DNA from: Myxococcus virescens | GTDB lineage: Bacteria > Myxococcota > Myxococcia > Myxococcales > Myxococcaceae | NCBI RefSeq assembly: GCF_900101905.1 | Contig: NZ_FNAJ01000013.1 | Coordinates: 124,001 to 188,000, forward strand | Direction: 5' to 3' | Length of the DNA: 64,000 bases | Shown here: in pieces, positions 21,139 to 30,024 of the stretch | Layout: every line of letters begins with the position of its first letter | Position numbering within the stretch: position 1 is the stretch's first letter | The notes under the pieces: generated by a model | The model's database searches: none | Told to the model about the DNA's origin: nothing | Seen by the model: only the letters and a program-made list of their open reading frames with translations | Translations under genes and position numbers: made by a program

Positions 21139-21471
21139 ATTCCCACAGGGACGTACCACATCGTGCTGCTGGCGGATGTGCATGAATGGATTGCCGAGAG
21201 TGATGAGAACAACAACGGCGCGCGCCGCGGGGGCTCGGCGGAAGAAGTCGTGCTCGGTGAGGAGAGATGGTGGTCAAGGTGCCTTCCATGGGGCTCTGGC
21301 TTCGTCGCGTGGACGGACAGTCGCGTGCTGATCGACTCACATGGAGAGCGTCGCTCGCTCGAACGGGAGTCGCGCAACGAGAGCATCCCCGGTGATGTTC
21401 AAGCCAGACGGCGCCGCGTGGACATGGGACGATCCGTCCAGCATGGCCCAGCCCCGTGTGCGAAACCTTAA
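21139..21471 (+). pseudogene. Fragment of a CARDB-type domain
   Basis: The frame reads IPTGTYHIVLLADVHEWI then ESDENNN, the typical end of a CARDB (bacterial cell-adhesion-related) domain, and then degenerates into non-repetitive, Arg-rich sequence before stopping at 21471. Upstream coding sense moves to another phase, so a frameshift separates it from any beginning. Probably a decayed surface-protein gene. The P450 gene begins 66 bases later. Confidence 0.45.
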
Positions 21472-21536
21472 GCCCTGGCACCATGCGGTCCGCTGTCCCG
21501 CTCCCCACCCAACAAGCCGTTGAGGTCAGCTCACGC

Positions 21537-22802
21537 ATGTCCAAGACCAACGCCCCTTCAGGACTCGGGTCTGAGTACCACCCGCTCGACTCTCCCCAAC
21601 TCGAGAATCCTCATCCGTTCCTCGCGCGTGCACGGCGGGAGGAACCGGTGTTCTTCAGTCCGGTGTTGGGGGCGTGGGTGGTGACGCGCCATGCAGACAT
21701 CAGCGCCGTGGTCGCCGATACCACACGCTTCTCGTCCGCAGAGTCCATCACGGTGGGCGCCGCGACGACGCCGCCGGAGGTGGTCACCGCGCTGATGGAC
21801 GGTTACCCCCTGGTGCCCAGCCTCGTCGACAATGATCCGCCAGCGCATGGCCGCTTCCGGAGCCTCGTCAGCAAGGCCTTTACCGGGAGGCGCCTCGCGG
21901 AGAAGGAGCCCTTCATCCGCACCCTCGTGGACGCGCTCATCCACTCCTTCAGGCACGAGAGGCAGGTGGACCTGTTCCTCCAGTTCGCCCATCCGCTGTC
22001 GTGCGGAATCATCGCGGAGATTCTCGGAATCCCCAGCTCGGACATCCACCGGTTCCGGCGCTGGTCCGATGACCTGTCCACGGTCCTCGCCGCGCATGGC
22101 CCCATCGAGCACCAGGTCGCGTGCGCGCGAGGCGTGGTCGAGTTCCAGCGATACCTGGCCTCGGCGCTCAAGGAGCGGGAGGTGTCCCCCCGAGAGGACC
22201 TGCTGAGCGACATCGTCACCGGAGCGCAGGGGATGACGCCGCCCATGAGCATGGCGGAGCTGGTGAGCCTGCTGATGCAGGTGCACTTCGCGGGACATGA
22301 GACGACCGCGGGCCTCATCGTGGGAGCGGTGGAGCTCCTACTCGAGCATCCGGAGCAACTGCGGGCACTTCGGGACGACCCGGGCCTCATCGCGGGCGCA
22401 GTCGAGGAGGCGGTGCGGATGATCTCCCCCGTGCATGCCATGTTCCGTACGGCGCTGGAGGCGGTGGAGATTGGGGGCGTGCCCATTCCCAAGGGAGCCC
22501 ACATCCGCATCGTCTACGCGTCGGCCAACCGCGACGAGGCCCGGTTCCACGAGCCTGAGCGCTTCGACATCCGGCGGCCTGACATCAAGAAGCACCTCGC
22601 CTTCGGGCAGGGCCTCCATTTCTGCATCGGCGCGCCGCTCGCGCGGCTCGAGGCACGCCTGGCAGTGGAGGCGCTGCTTCGAAGTCTCCCGGGGCTCCGG
22701 CTCGTACCAGGGCAGAAGCCGGGCTTCCTGAGGAGCGTCACCGTCCGGAGGCACGAGAGCCTCGAGGTCGCGTGGGATGTCCAGGCGAATCAGGCCCTCT
22801 GA
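21537..22802 (+). CDS. Cytochrome P450
   Basis: Soluble bacterial haem-thiolate monooxygenase of 421 residues. I-helix oxygen-activation motif AGHETT (252-257), K-helix EAVR (291-294) and haem-ligand loop FGQGLHFCIG with Cys363 are all intact. The start ATG at 21537 gives normal P450 length; earlier in-frame starts at 21456 and 21483 would add an unlikely leader. It lies alone, without ferredoxin or reductase next to it, so electron partners must be encoded elsewhere. The substrate is unknown; resemblance is to secondary-metabolite or small-molecule hydroxylases (CYP107-like in general look). Confidence 0.93.
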   Translation: MSKTNAPSGLGSEYHPLDSPQLENPHPFLARARREEPVFFSPVLGAWVVTRHADISAVVADTTRFSSAESITVGAATTPPEVVTALMDGYPLVPSLVDNDPPAHGRFRSLVSKAFTGRRLAEKEPFIRTLVDALIHSFRHERQVDLFLQFAHPLSCGIIAEILGIPSSDIHRFRRWSDDLSTVLAAHGPIEHQVACARGVVEFQRYLASALKEREVSPREDLLSDIVTGAQGMTPPMSMAELVSLLMQVHFAGHETTAGLIVGAVELLLEHPEQLRALRDDPGLIAGAVEEAVRMISPVHAMFRTALEAVEIGGVPIPKGAHIRIVYASANRDEARFHEPERFDIRRPDIKKHLAFGQGLHFCIGAPLARLEARLAVEALLRSLPGLRLVPGQKPGFLRSVTVRRHESLEVAWDVQANQAL

Positions 22803-22994
22803 CGACCCGACGCACAGGCCGGTGAAGAGACGGCCCTCCTCCAGCCTAGACATCAGATACGCGACGAGCGCGTCGATGTCCGCCTGGGGCAGGTGGGACG
22901 GCTTGCCGTGCGCGTCCTTGATGACCAGGACCCCGCCGGCTGCCAGCGCAGGGTTGGCCAGTACTCGCCCAACGAGGCGAGCACTGGGGACCTG
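22803..22994 (-). pseudogene. Possible cytochrome c C-terminal remnant
   Basis: Read on the minus strand, this 190-base stretch encodes VLVIKDAHGKPSHLPQADID followed by ALVAYLMS, resembling the C-terminal helix of class I cytochromes c. There is no CXXCH, no start codon, and the frame runs on into the P450 gene as antisense. It may be a leftover from a deleted gene. Confidence 0.3.
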
Positions 22995-23008
22995 CTGTGC
23001 TCCGGGCG

Positions 23009-24001
23009 TCAGTAGTCCCAGCGGTAGACTTCCAGCTCCTTCACGTCATACCGGGTCGCGCCGCTCATGCTCAGGCCGAAGTACTGGTACGTCTGGTCCG
23101 ACGTGAAGGAGTGGACGTGCGTGCCACCGCCCGCGCCCGTGCGGGTGGCGAGCGTCACCCAGGAACTCATGCCCGGCGTCCAGCCCATCAGCGTGTAGCC
23201 GGGGGGCACGAAGCTGCCCCATTTCACGACGACGCGGCGCACGGCCTCCGCCCGGCCCAGGTTGACGTTGAGCCACACCGTGTCCGAGGTGTTGGCGTGG
23301 TACGCCGAGCGCCATGCGCTGCGATAGTTCTCCAGGTGGTAGGCGCCATTGCCGTCCACGGCGGCGCTGGGGGCGCTGATGCCCGTGTTCTCCGAGTCGC
23401 TCGCGCTGGCCGCCATGCCGAAGGCAAGGTTGGGGTTGGAGTCCAGATCGAGTGAGCTGCCGAGGTCGTTCACGACTTCGAAGTCGACGATGAGGTTTTC
23501 CGTCTCCGGCTTCGTGCTGCCCAGCGCCTGTTTCACGCCCGGGGTGACGTCAATCCAGCACCCCAGGGGCTTGTAGGGGGATGCCGCGCGGCCTCCCAGC
23601 GCGGCGTCACTGAGGATGCTGTCGGCGGGCCCGGAGTCCTGGAGCGTGGTGAGGACGCTGCGGCCGTAGCCCGCGTGCCCCGGGTGGCGGTTGGTGATGC
23701 GAACCTGCGTGCCCCACTTCAGCGAACGCGTGCTGCTGGTGCGCAGGTCCGACTGGGCCGCGGTGACGCCAGCCAGGTTGACGATGGTGTTGTTGGCGGC
23801 GTTGTAGCCGTAGTCCAGGGGGAGCGCGACGTAGAGCGCGCTCCAGGAGATGGTCTTCCCACTGGCGCCGGTGCCACCCCAGAAGCTGGAGGCATAGGCG
23901 CGGCGCTTGCCGGTGAACTGCGCGTTGGCGGTGCCGCAGAGGACCATGGCGAGCACGAGCGTCCAGATGGGCAGGCTGCCGCGGGACAGGAATGGGAGCA
24001 T
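23009..24001 (-). CDS. Secreted F5/8C-like protein
   Basis: Exported protein of 330 residues. The ATG at 24001 starts a Sec signal peptide ending GTANAQF. Residues 25-180 form a beta-rich domain with many Thr and Ser (WSALYVALPLDYGYNAANN) that I do not recognise. Residues 190-330 look like an F5/8C (discoidin) module: DSNPNLAFGMAASASD, then NYRSAWRSAYHANTSDTVWL and the terminal VKELEVYRWDY strand. Likely a sugar-binding or matrix protein outside the cell. Divergent from the toxin-like gene. Confidence 0.75.
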   Translation of the reverse strand: MLPFLSRGSLPIWTLVLAMVLCGTANAQFTGKRRAYASSFWGGTGASGKTISWSALYVALPLDYGYNAANNTIVNLAGVTAAQSDLRTSSTRSLKWGTQVRITNRHPGHAGYGRSVLTTLQDSGPADSILSDAALGGRAASPYKPLGCWIDVTPGVKQALGSTKPETENLIVDFEVVNDLGSSLDLDSNPNLAFGMAASASDSENTGISAPSAAVDGNGAYHLENYRSAWRSAYHANTSDTVWLNVNLGRAEAVRRVVVKWGSFVPPGYTLMGWTPGMSSWVTLATRTGAGGGTHVHSFTSDQTYQYFGLSMSGATRYDVKELEVYRWDY

Positions 24002-24126
24002 GGAACGAAGCCTCTCGGGGGAAGGGACGGGGCGAGCTTCGGAGCCATTCGGTGCGGGTGTCAAAAACCCGGGTAGACGGTGGCGGACCAGGCCTGGACG
24101 CCGAAGCGTGCAGCCGCTGGAACGCA

Positions 24127-24152
24127 GTTGCGTCCTCCCGTGACGCAGCAAC
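24127..24152. promoter_or_regulatory. Inverted repeat in divergent promoter region
   Basis: GTTGCGTC and GACGCAGCAAC form an imperfect inverted repeat around CTCCCGT, between the divergent F5/8C and toxin-like genes. Could be an operator for either gene. Confidence 0.3.
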
Positions 24153-24254
24153 GCCCCGCTTCCGGATGAAAACGTGCGCCCGCACCTGGAGGCCGTTGGG
24201 TGCGCGAATTGCAGTGAGTCTCGGCTAGGGCTTCTCCCTGAGAAAGAGACATCA

Positions 24255-25907
24255 ATGCCAAGCACGAGCGCTTCTGGAACCTGGGTGCAGTTCTTCGACA
24301 TGTGGGGCTACCAGCATGCCTATATCAACTTCACGGGCGCCCAGAACGTCTCGGATCTGGATGACTACAAGTTCACCCTGTTTGGCTCCAGCTCCCCAGG
24401 CGGCGCCAAGGTGGGGGACCACATCGAGTCGCTGGTGACCGGCCCCCAGACCTGGCTCATCGTCTACGAGGACAAGGACTACAACAAGAAGCACCCGAGC
24501 AAGACGAAGCTGTATTTCGGCCCCAACACGCTCGTGTCCAACTTGGAAGGCGAGTACCGCTTCAATGACAACATCGACAGCTTCCAGATGTTCAGCGCCC
24601 AGCCCGCGGACTGGCCCGGTGCGTCCGCGGCACGGAATGGGGCCATCACCCAGTTGGCGATTGTCGAAGAAAAAGCGCTCTTCGCCACCATCTCGAGCGA
24701 TCTGGAGTCGCTGGTGGGGGCGCTCCTCAACCTCATCCCGGACATCGGAGGGTTCCTCAGCAGCCTGATGGGCATTTTCTGGCCCTCCACCACCAACCCC
24801 AACCTCATCTGGGAAGCCATCCAGCGGTACATCGTCAAGGCCGTCTACCTCGGCGTTGAGTCATCGGTGATGAGCTCCATTGAGAATGAGTTCCGGGGCA
24901 TCCTCAACGCCATCAAGCTGTATCAAAACGACCGGCTCTACAATGAGTACGACGGCCTGTGTCAGCTCATCGCGGACCGCGCTCCGTATTTCACCTACAA
25001 CGCCAAATACCCCGCGTCGCAGTACCCCTCGCAGAAGCTGCCCTATAGCTCCGCCTATTTCACGATCGCGCTGGCCATCTACAGCGCGCGCTGGCGTTAC
25101 TTCGACCAGATCTACGCCTCGGCGCCTTGGTATCCGACAGAGGGGCCCGCGAAGCGCGAGGCCTTCAGGTTGGCGCTGGATTCCATGCTGGAGCAGGCCA
25201 CGGCCGCGCTGAAAGTGATGGCGAAGCAAGCCTTCAACGAGCAGAAGGCCTGGGCGGAGTCGAAGGCGCAGAACCAGCACCGCGAGCGAGAGGCGTTCCT
25301 CTATACTCAACAGTTCGCCGTCAATACGCTGGGGTGGTTGGCGCCCTCCTTCATGTGGCCGTGCTTCGGCTCCACCGGCCAGCTCCCCGTCCAGAGCGTC
25401 ATTCACGCACTGACGGGCCCCTACGGTGGCGCGGAGAACATCTCGGGAGGGGGCCGTGCGAAGGACGCCGCCGCCAATGGTCAGAACATCTCCCGCGTCC
25501 TTCTTCGCACGGGCAGCCGGGTGGATGGTCTCCAAATCTGGCTCGACGGCTCCGAGCAACCCCTGCGGGGTGCCGCCGGTGGAAACACTGTCTGTGACGT
25601 CACCTTCGCGGAAGGGGAGTATGTCGTCGCGGCCTTCGGGTATGGCGGCACCCTCGACGCCGGCTCGCTCAATCAACTCTACCTCCGCACCAACCTGGGG
25701 AGGCAGTTCGGTGGAGGCGCTCCGGGGAGCACCTGGTTCCAGTCGCTGGCGCCCCAGGGCGTCGATGCCCGCCTGTCGGGTTTCACCAGCGCGCTCCAGC
25801 CCAATACCCTCAACAGCATCTCCTTGATCTGGCGCTTCGAGACACCCACCACGCCCGGGTTCGACCCTATCGCGTGGCTGGACCTCCCTGGGCTCACCGA
25901 CCGGTAG
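24255..25907 (+). CDS. Cry-like pore-forming toxin with crystallin and jacalin-like domains
   Basis: Protein of 550 residues without signal peptide. Residues 8-113 look like a beta/gamma-crystallin module (two YF/YEDKDYN-type motifs, then NDNIDSFQMF). Residues 140-370 are helical and match the N-terminal pore-forming domain of insecticidal delta-endotoxins in layout: LLNLIPDIGGFLSSLMGIFW early, a central amphipathic helix, then a Trp/Phe-rich end. Residues 385-530 look like a jacalin-type lectin (GPYGG, ISRVLLRTGSRVDGLQIW). By family knowledge the helical domain inserts into membranes and the lectin gives receptor binding. No other toxin component or immunity gene is adjacent. Start at ATG 24255 with GAGAAAGAGA ahead of it. 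Confidence 0.75.
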   Translation: MPSTSASGTWVQFFDMWGYQHAYINFTGAQNVSDLDDYKFTLFGSSSPGGAKVGDHIESLVTGPQTWLIVYEDKDYNKKHPSKTKLYFGPNTLVSNLEGEYRFNDNIDSFQMFSAQPADWPGASAARNGAITQLAIVEEKALFATISSDLESLVGALLNLIPDIGGFLSSLMGIFWPSTTNPNLIWEAIQRYIVKAVYLGVESSVMSSIENEFRGILNAIKLYQNDRLYNEYDGLCQLIADRAPYFTYNAKYPASQYPSQKLPYSSAYFTIALAIYSARWRYFDQIYASAPWYPTEGPAKREAFRLALDSMLEQATAALKVMAKQAFNEQKAWAESKAQNQHREREAFLYTQQFAVNTLGWLAPSFMWPCFGSTGQLPVQSVIHALTGPYGGAENISGGGRAKDAAANGQNISRVLLRTGSRVDGLQIWLDGSEQPLRGAAGGNTVCDVTFAEGEYVVAAFGYGGTLDAGSLNQLYLRTNLGRQFGGGAPGSTWFQSLAPQGVDARLSGFTSALQPNTLNSISLIWRFETPTTPGFDPIAWLDLPGLTDR

Positions 25908-26002
25908 CGACAGCCCGGCCGACCGTCATCCTGGTGCCATCGCCTTCGAATGAGGCCTTGGAGGTCGGCGTGAGTTGCCGCTGCCGGACACGCTTCGATA
26001 AT

Positions 26003-26028
26003 GGGGCCCCTGAACGCGAGGGGGCCCC
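26003..26028. terminator. Hairpin between convergent toxin and TraA-like genes
   Basis: GGGGCCCC (26003-26010) and GGGGCCCC (26021-26028) form a perfect self-complementary stem around a 10-base loop, between two convergent gene ends. Confidence 0.7.
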
Positions 26029-26060
26029 GTGAAGAAGCCTCCATCGCGCGACGGCGTGTC

Positions 26061-27632
26061 CTATCGCCGGCCGCGTCTCACGACGAGCGATAGCGCGAGC
26101 AGGGCCATGGGGAACAGCGCGGACGGACCACCCTGACAGCCGCAGCCAGACTCCGGCTCCGAAGGGTCCTCCGGCGAGCCTCCATCCACGGAGCCCGCGT
26201 CCCCGGCCGGAACTCCCGAGTCCGCGGTGGGATTTCCACCGTCCGTGCCCGTGCTTCCCCCATCCACGCCAGGGTGGGAGCCGCCGTCCACCTCACCAGG
26301 CCCACCTGCGTCCGCCTCTCCCGCGTCCGTCGCTCCCGCATCAAGGGGCCCCGCGTCCGCCTCTCCTGCATCCGTCGCTCCCGCATCGAGGGGCCCCGCG
26401 TCCGCCTCTCCCGCATCCGTCGCTCCCGCATCGAGGGGCCCCGCGTCCGCCGCTCCAGCGTCCGCCTCCCCCGCGTCCGCCTCTCCCGCGTCGGGGGTCC
26501 CCGCGTCCACGGGCCTGCACTCGCCCTGCTGGCAGGTCCCTCCCGTGCACTCCGTGCCATCCTCCACGGGAGTGGAGGCACAGTTGCCCGTCTCCGTGCA
26601 GATAGGCAGGTGGCATTCATCCGGCGCCACACAGTCATTCGCATCCTGACACTGCGCGCAGACGAAGCCCTCGCTCTGACTCACACAGTACGGCGTCGAT
26701 GCACCGCACGGAGAGCACGAATCCCCACAGAAGAGCGACGAATCACAGGGAGCGCACAAGGCCGCCGCGTTGCAGCGGTAGCCTGCCTCGCATCCCCCAT
26801 TCCCTGGCGCGTTGGCGAACTGACGGTTGCATTGGGCGCACTCGGTGGGAGCTGGGAACGAGGGCTGCCCCGATTCCATCTGATGGAACATCCCGGGCGT
26901 GACGAGCACGAAGCCCTCGGTAGCCAGATTGATGATGGGCGGCATGGTCGCTGCCCTCTCGAAGTCCGTGAAAACGCCGTCGTAGACCGACATCTCGAGC
27001 GCGGCGTGCTCCCCGACGTTCGTGTGGAGCACCTCCACGCCGTAGAGTCCCGACTGCGCGAAGTGGACCGTGTTGGTGGCGCGCCACGTCGGTACGCCGA
27101 GCGTCGGCGGACGGATGATGACCGGGTAGCTCGTCTGGTCGCGGTCGAAGAGCGCCAGGCTCACCGAGTCGTCGGCGTAGAACCCGAAGTGCAGAGGCCT
27201 GTCGACCATGTCGCTCGTGACAGCGATGAAGCCACGCAGGCGGGTCGCGAAGGATGTGACGGCATCTCTGTAGCCGAAGTCACACCCGCCGACGGGGCAG
27301 CCCGCGACGGCCCCGGTGAAGTCCCCGTAGCTCAGTGTCCTCCCGTCATTGAGATTGTTGGACAGGTCCACGGGCGTCCGCAGCACCGAAGTGACGCGGT
27401 TGCCCCGGTTCGCCTCCATGAAGGCATTGATACCAGCGATATAGGTCGACTGAGCCTGGGGGAAGTCAGCCGCGGGATTCCGCGAGACGCTCGTCGCGAC
27501 GCAGAGGCCCGCCCCCGTCGCCTCGGGAAGGGGCGCCACGGGAGGTCCACTCACCATGACGGCCTGAGCGCTGGCAGTGCGAGGAATGGACAATCCACAC
27601 AACAAGAGCATGAAGATGCGGAGCAATCGCAT
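26061..27632 (-). CDS. TraA-like cell-surface protein with MYXO-CTERM tag
   Basis: Exported 523-residue protein. Sec signal ends near TASAQ. Residues 25-265 resemble the PA14-like ligand domain of TraA, with the FYADDSVSLALFD strand and the LYGVEVLHTN segment. Residues 270-385 are a Cys-rich stalk with CAQCN, CGDSCSPC and similar pairs. Residues 385-490 are a DAG-rich low-complexity linker with three exact 15-residue repeats. The tail (GCGCQGG, hydrophobic helix, RRGRR) is a MYXO-CTERM sorting signal. In the known family TraA is an outer-membrane receptor for kin recognition and outer-membrane exchange with TraB. No TraB (OmpA-like) gene is next to it, so it may be an orphan paralogue. Confidence 0.72.
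   Translation of the reverse strand: MRLLRIFMLLLCGLSIPRTASAQAVMVSGPPVAPLPEATGAGLCVATSVSRNPAADFPQAQSTYIAGINAFMEANRGNRVTSVLRTPVDLSNNLNDGRTLSYGDFTGAVAGCPVGGCDFGYRDAVTSFATRLRGFIAVTSDMVDRPLHFGFYADDSVSLALFDRDQTSYPVIIRPPTLGVPTWRATNTVHFAQSGLYGVEVLHTNVGEHAALEMSVYDGVFTDFERAATMPPIINLATEGFVLVTPGMFHQMESGQPSFPAPTECAQCNRQFANAPGNGGCEAGYRCNAAALCAPCDSSLFCGDSCSPCGASTPYCVSQSEGFVCAQCQDANDCVAPDECHLPICTETGNCASTPVEDGTECTGGTCQQGECRPVDAGTPDAGEADAGEADAGAADAGPLDAGATDAGEADAGPLDAGATDAGEADAGPLDAGATDAGEADAGGPGEVDGGSHPGVDGGSTGTDGGNPTADSGVPAGDAGSVDGGSPEDPSEPESGCGCQGGPSALFPMALLALSLVVRRGRR
26311..26445 (-). repeat. Three 45-bp tandem repeats
   Basis: Units at 26311-26355, 26356-26400 and 26401-26445 are nearly identical and each encodes 15 residues of the DAG-rich linker. 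Number of units is likely to vary between strains. Confidence 0.85.
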
Positions 27633-27856
27633 CCGCGCGTATTACTCCTGGCCGCCGGACTCCGACAAGTGCGGCCGGATGCATCCGCCACGCGCAAGCC
27701 CACCGGGCGCCTGGCTCATCCAAACGCGCGCAATGCCTTTCCGAGCGCATCGAAATGCGGAGGACGTCCACCTTCACCATCGAAAGCCACGTGGGGAGCC
27801 GCCACAGGTCACGCCGCTGGGGCATCTGAGGTCATGAGCGGGTGATTCGCGGCTCG

Positions 27857-27889
27857 TGCTGCCGCCGGGGGATTCCTCCGGCGGCAGCA
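27857..27889 (-). terminator. Hairpin downstream of the methyltransferase gene
   Basis: TGCTGCCGCCGG pairs perfectly with CCGGCGGCAGCA around a 9-base loop, 20 bases past the methyltransferase stop on the minus strand. No T-run follows. Confidence 0.5.
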
Positions 27890-27909
27890 GGCCAACGACA
27901 ACACCTGAA

Positions 27910-29067
27910 CTACGGGCGCACCGGCTTCAGGCAGTAGAGCGTGGTGCGCTCGCGAGAGCGCGCCATGTGCAGCGGGTCTGACGTGTCCTTCGCTTTCGAA
28001 TGCCGCGCAGGGGTCGACCGGGCCCACTGCACCGACAGGCCGCACCGTTCGAACTCCGCTTCGAGCCACCCGGGTGAGCGAAGGCCGAGCAGCACCGCGA
28101 GGTCCGACAGGAGCAGCAGGCCCACTCCCCCAGGAGCAAGCGAAGCGGAGAGTCCTTCGAGAAAGCGCCGCAGGAACTGGCTGTCCTCGTCGAACACCGC
28201 GCGGTCCACCCGGTTCTTGGGCGGTTCGGGAATCCAGGGTGGGTTGCACACCACGAGGTCCGCCGTGCCCTTCGGGAACAAGTCGGCCTCGGCCACCTGG
28301 AAGCGCTTGCCGAGCCCGAGCCGCTCCGCGTTCTCCCGGGAACAGGCCACGGCGCGAGAGTCACAATCAGTCGCCTGCACGGACGCCGCGCCCCGCTGGA
28401 GGAGGATGAATGAGAGCACGCCGGTCCCAGTGCCGATGTCGAACACGCGCTTGCCCTTCACCTCCGTGAAGGAGTTCAGCAACTCCACGTAATCGGTGCG
28501 GGTCGGAAGGTAGACGCCGTAGTGCGGGTGAAGCAGCCCAGTGAGGCCAGGAACAGCGAGACCCTTGCGACGCCACTCCGCCGCCCCGAGCATGCCGAGG
28601 AGTTGTTTGAGCGGGACCACCGTGGTGTCCGTCGTTGAAGCCCCCCATACCTGATGACATGCCAGTGAAGTGTCCGGTGCCCGCGCGAGCCCGAGCCGGT
28701 AATCGCGGTCGAGAGACACCACGATGCGCGACAGCGTCTCGTGTTCGAGCTGCCGGGCCCGCCGCTCGGCGCGGAATGCTTCCAGCGGCGAGCGCGCCTT
28801 CGCTGGCCGCGGCAGCCGCCGGCTCAGCGCGCCGAGGAGCTGCTTCGCGTTATGGAAGTCACCGGAGTACAGCAGGAACTCGCCTCGGCGCACCCGCTTG
28901 AGCGCCGTATCCGCGCTGAGTCGGTCATTCACGGGAGACAGCCGAGCAGGCGCGGGTTCCGAGCTCTCTGAGTGCCAGGTGAAGGCGGAGTCCAGCGGCG
29001 GCGCGGACGGAGAGGTGGAGGGGTTCGGCCCCTCGGGCGAGGCATCGGTTCGGGGAGCGCGAGGCAT
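27910..29067 (-). CDS. Class I SAM-dependent methyltransferase
   Basis: Cytoplasmic enzyme of 385 residues. The SAM-binding loop VFDIGTGTGVLSF (about 208-220) is followed by TDCDSRAV (233-240) and the catalytic NPPW motif (about 272-275), typical of methyltransferases acting on planar nitrogen, such as PrmC, RsmC and TrmN6 relatives. The N-terminal 190 residues are unrelated to the catalytic fold and contain a helical, Arg-rich region; the extreme N-terminus is Pro/Ser-rich. The substrate may be RNA, protein or a small molecule. The upstream hypothetical gene ends 66 bases before this start, so co-transcription is possible. Confidence 0.85.
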   Translation of the reverse strand: MPRAPRTDASPEGPNPSTSPSAPPLDSAFTWHSESSEPAPARLSPVNDRLSADTALKRVRRGEFLLYSGDFHNAKQLLGALSRRLPRPAKARSPLEAFRAERRARQLEHETLSRIVVSLDRDYRLGLARAPDTSLACHQVWGASTTDTTVVPLKQLLGMLGAAEWRRKGLAVPGLTGLLHPHYGVYLPTRTDYVELLNSFTEVKGKRVFDIGTGTGVLSFILLQRGAASVQATDCDSRAVACSRENAERLGLGKRFQVAEADLFPKGTADLVVCNPPWIPEPPKNRVDRAVFDEDSQFLRRFLEGLSASLAPGGVGLLLLSDLAVLLGLRSPGWLEAEFERCGLSVQWARSTPARHSKAKDTSDPLHMARSRERTTLYCLKPVRP

Positions 29068-29133
29068 GGGGATGGGGTAGCACGTCCACGCGCTCCCGTC
29101 GCGTGTGGGAAACCACCGGCGCTCACCGCGCCC

Positions 29134-30024
29134 TTAGCGCTTCTGGCGGCGACGCGGTCGTCCTGACGCACGGCGCTTCGAGCCACCGGCAGGCGGGCCG
29201 TGTCTGAAACGTTGTGCGCCGGAACGCTGCTCCGGGGCGGGGGCCGGCTGCGGCGGCCTTCGCTCTCGCCTCCCGCCGCCGTCGCCCTGTGATGGGCGCT
29301 TCGAACGCTTCGAACCGCCCGCTTGCATCGAGCCACTGAGCGCCTGGGTTGCGTCTTTCGCCACGCCTTCGGGCCCGACCGTGCCCTTCACGGCGTCTCG
29401 CACGGGTCCACCAGGCCCGAGTGCCTGGTCGGCCACGCGGTTCACCGTCCCGCCGGGTTCCAACGCCCCCTTCGCCGCCCCGCCCACGTCCTGGACGGCC
29501 TCGGACACCGCTCCGCCAGGCTTCAGGCTCTCATGGGCGGCTTCCCCCACCTCGCCTATCGCATGCCCCACGGGCCGAAGCAGGCTGGCGAGCAGTTCGG
29601 GGTTGCTGTCGAGTGTCTGGAGCGCACGGTCCAGGATTTCATAGACACGCTGGAGCCGGACCTTGAGCAGCGCCTGGGCCTCCACGCCTTTGATGGTCAG
29701 CTTGACCCGTTCGATGCCCACGTCAGCGCCCACATCGAGTCGCACGAGATTGGCCAGCTCGGCATGCAGTGAGACGCGTGCACGCACGTTCTCCACGTCG
29801 AGCGTTATCTCATCCACCTTCACCGTCGGGACGTCGAGCAGCACGTCGGGCACGATTTCGATGGGCCCTTCGTCGACGCCCGCCTGAGCGAGCGCATGCC
29901 GTGTGTCCTCTCGCGTGGCTCCGCCTTCCCGCTGTGAAGGCCGCTCCTCGGGATTGTCATGCTCCGTCTTGTTCGCGGACTTCGTTCCCCGGAATCGCCA
30001 TGCCCCCCATCCTGTCTTTGCCAC
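29134..30024 (-). CDS. Hypothetical protein with conserved beta-rich core and basic tail
   Basis: Protein of 296 residues starting at a GTG (30024) that lies 7 bases after GGAGGAGG. A hydrophilic N-terminus (1-55) leads to a regular core (57-140) starting PDVLLDVPTVKVDEITLDV and containing GVEAQALLKV. Next is a Gly/Pro/Ala stretch of repeated GPGGPV/EPGGTV-like units (150-225) and an Arg/Lys/Pro-rich tail (240-296), which could bind nucleic acid or anionic polymer. The core recalls a domain seen in actinobacterial proteins of unknown function; I cannot name the family. Next to two small membrane-associated proteins and two SYLF proteins that could be functionally related. Confidence 0.75.
   Translation of the reverse strand: MAKTGWGAWRFRGTKSANKTEHDNPEERPSQREGGATREDTRHALAQAGVDEGPIEIVPDVLLDVPTVKVDEITLDVENVRARVSLHAELANLVRLDVGADVGIERVKLTIKGVEAQALLKVRLQRVYEILDRALQTLDSNPELLASLLRPVGHAIGEVGEAAHESLKPGGAVSEAVQDVGGAAKGALEPGGTVNRVADQALGPGGPVRDAVKGTVGPEGVAKDATQALSGSMQAGGSKRSKRPSQGDGGGRRERRPPQPAPAPEQRSGAQRFRHGPPAGGSKRRASGRPRRRQKR

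Noticed and set aside
26311..26445. Repeat array as a CRISPR
   Set aside because: Units are contiguous without spacers and encode a DAG-rich protein linker in frame.
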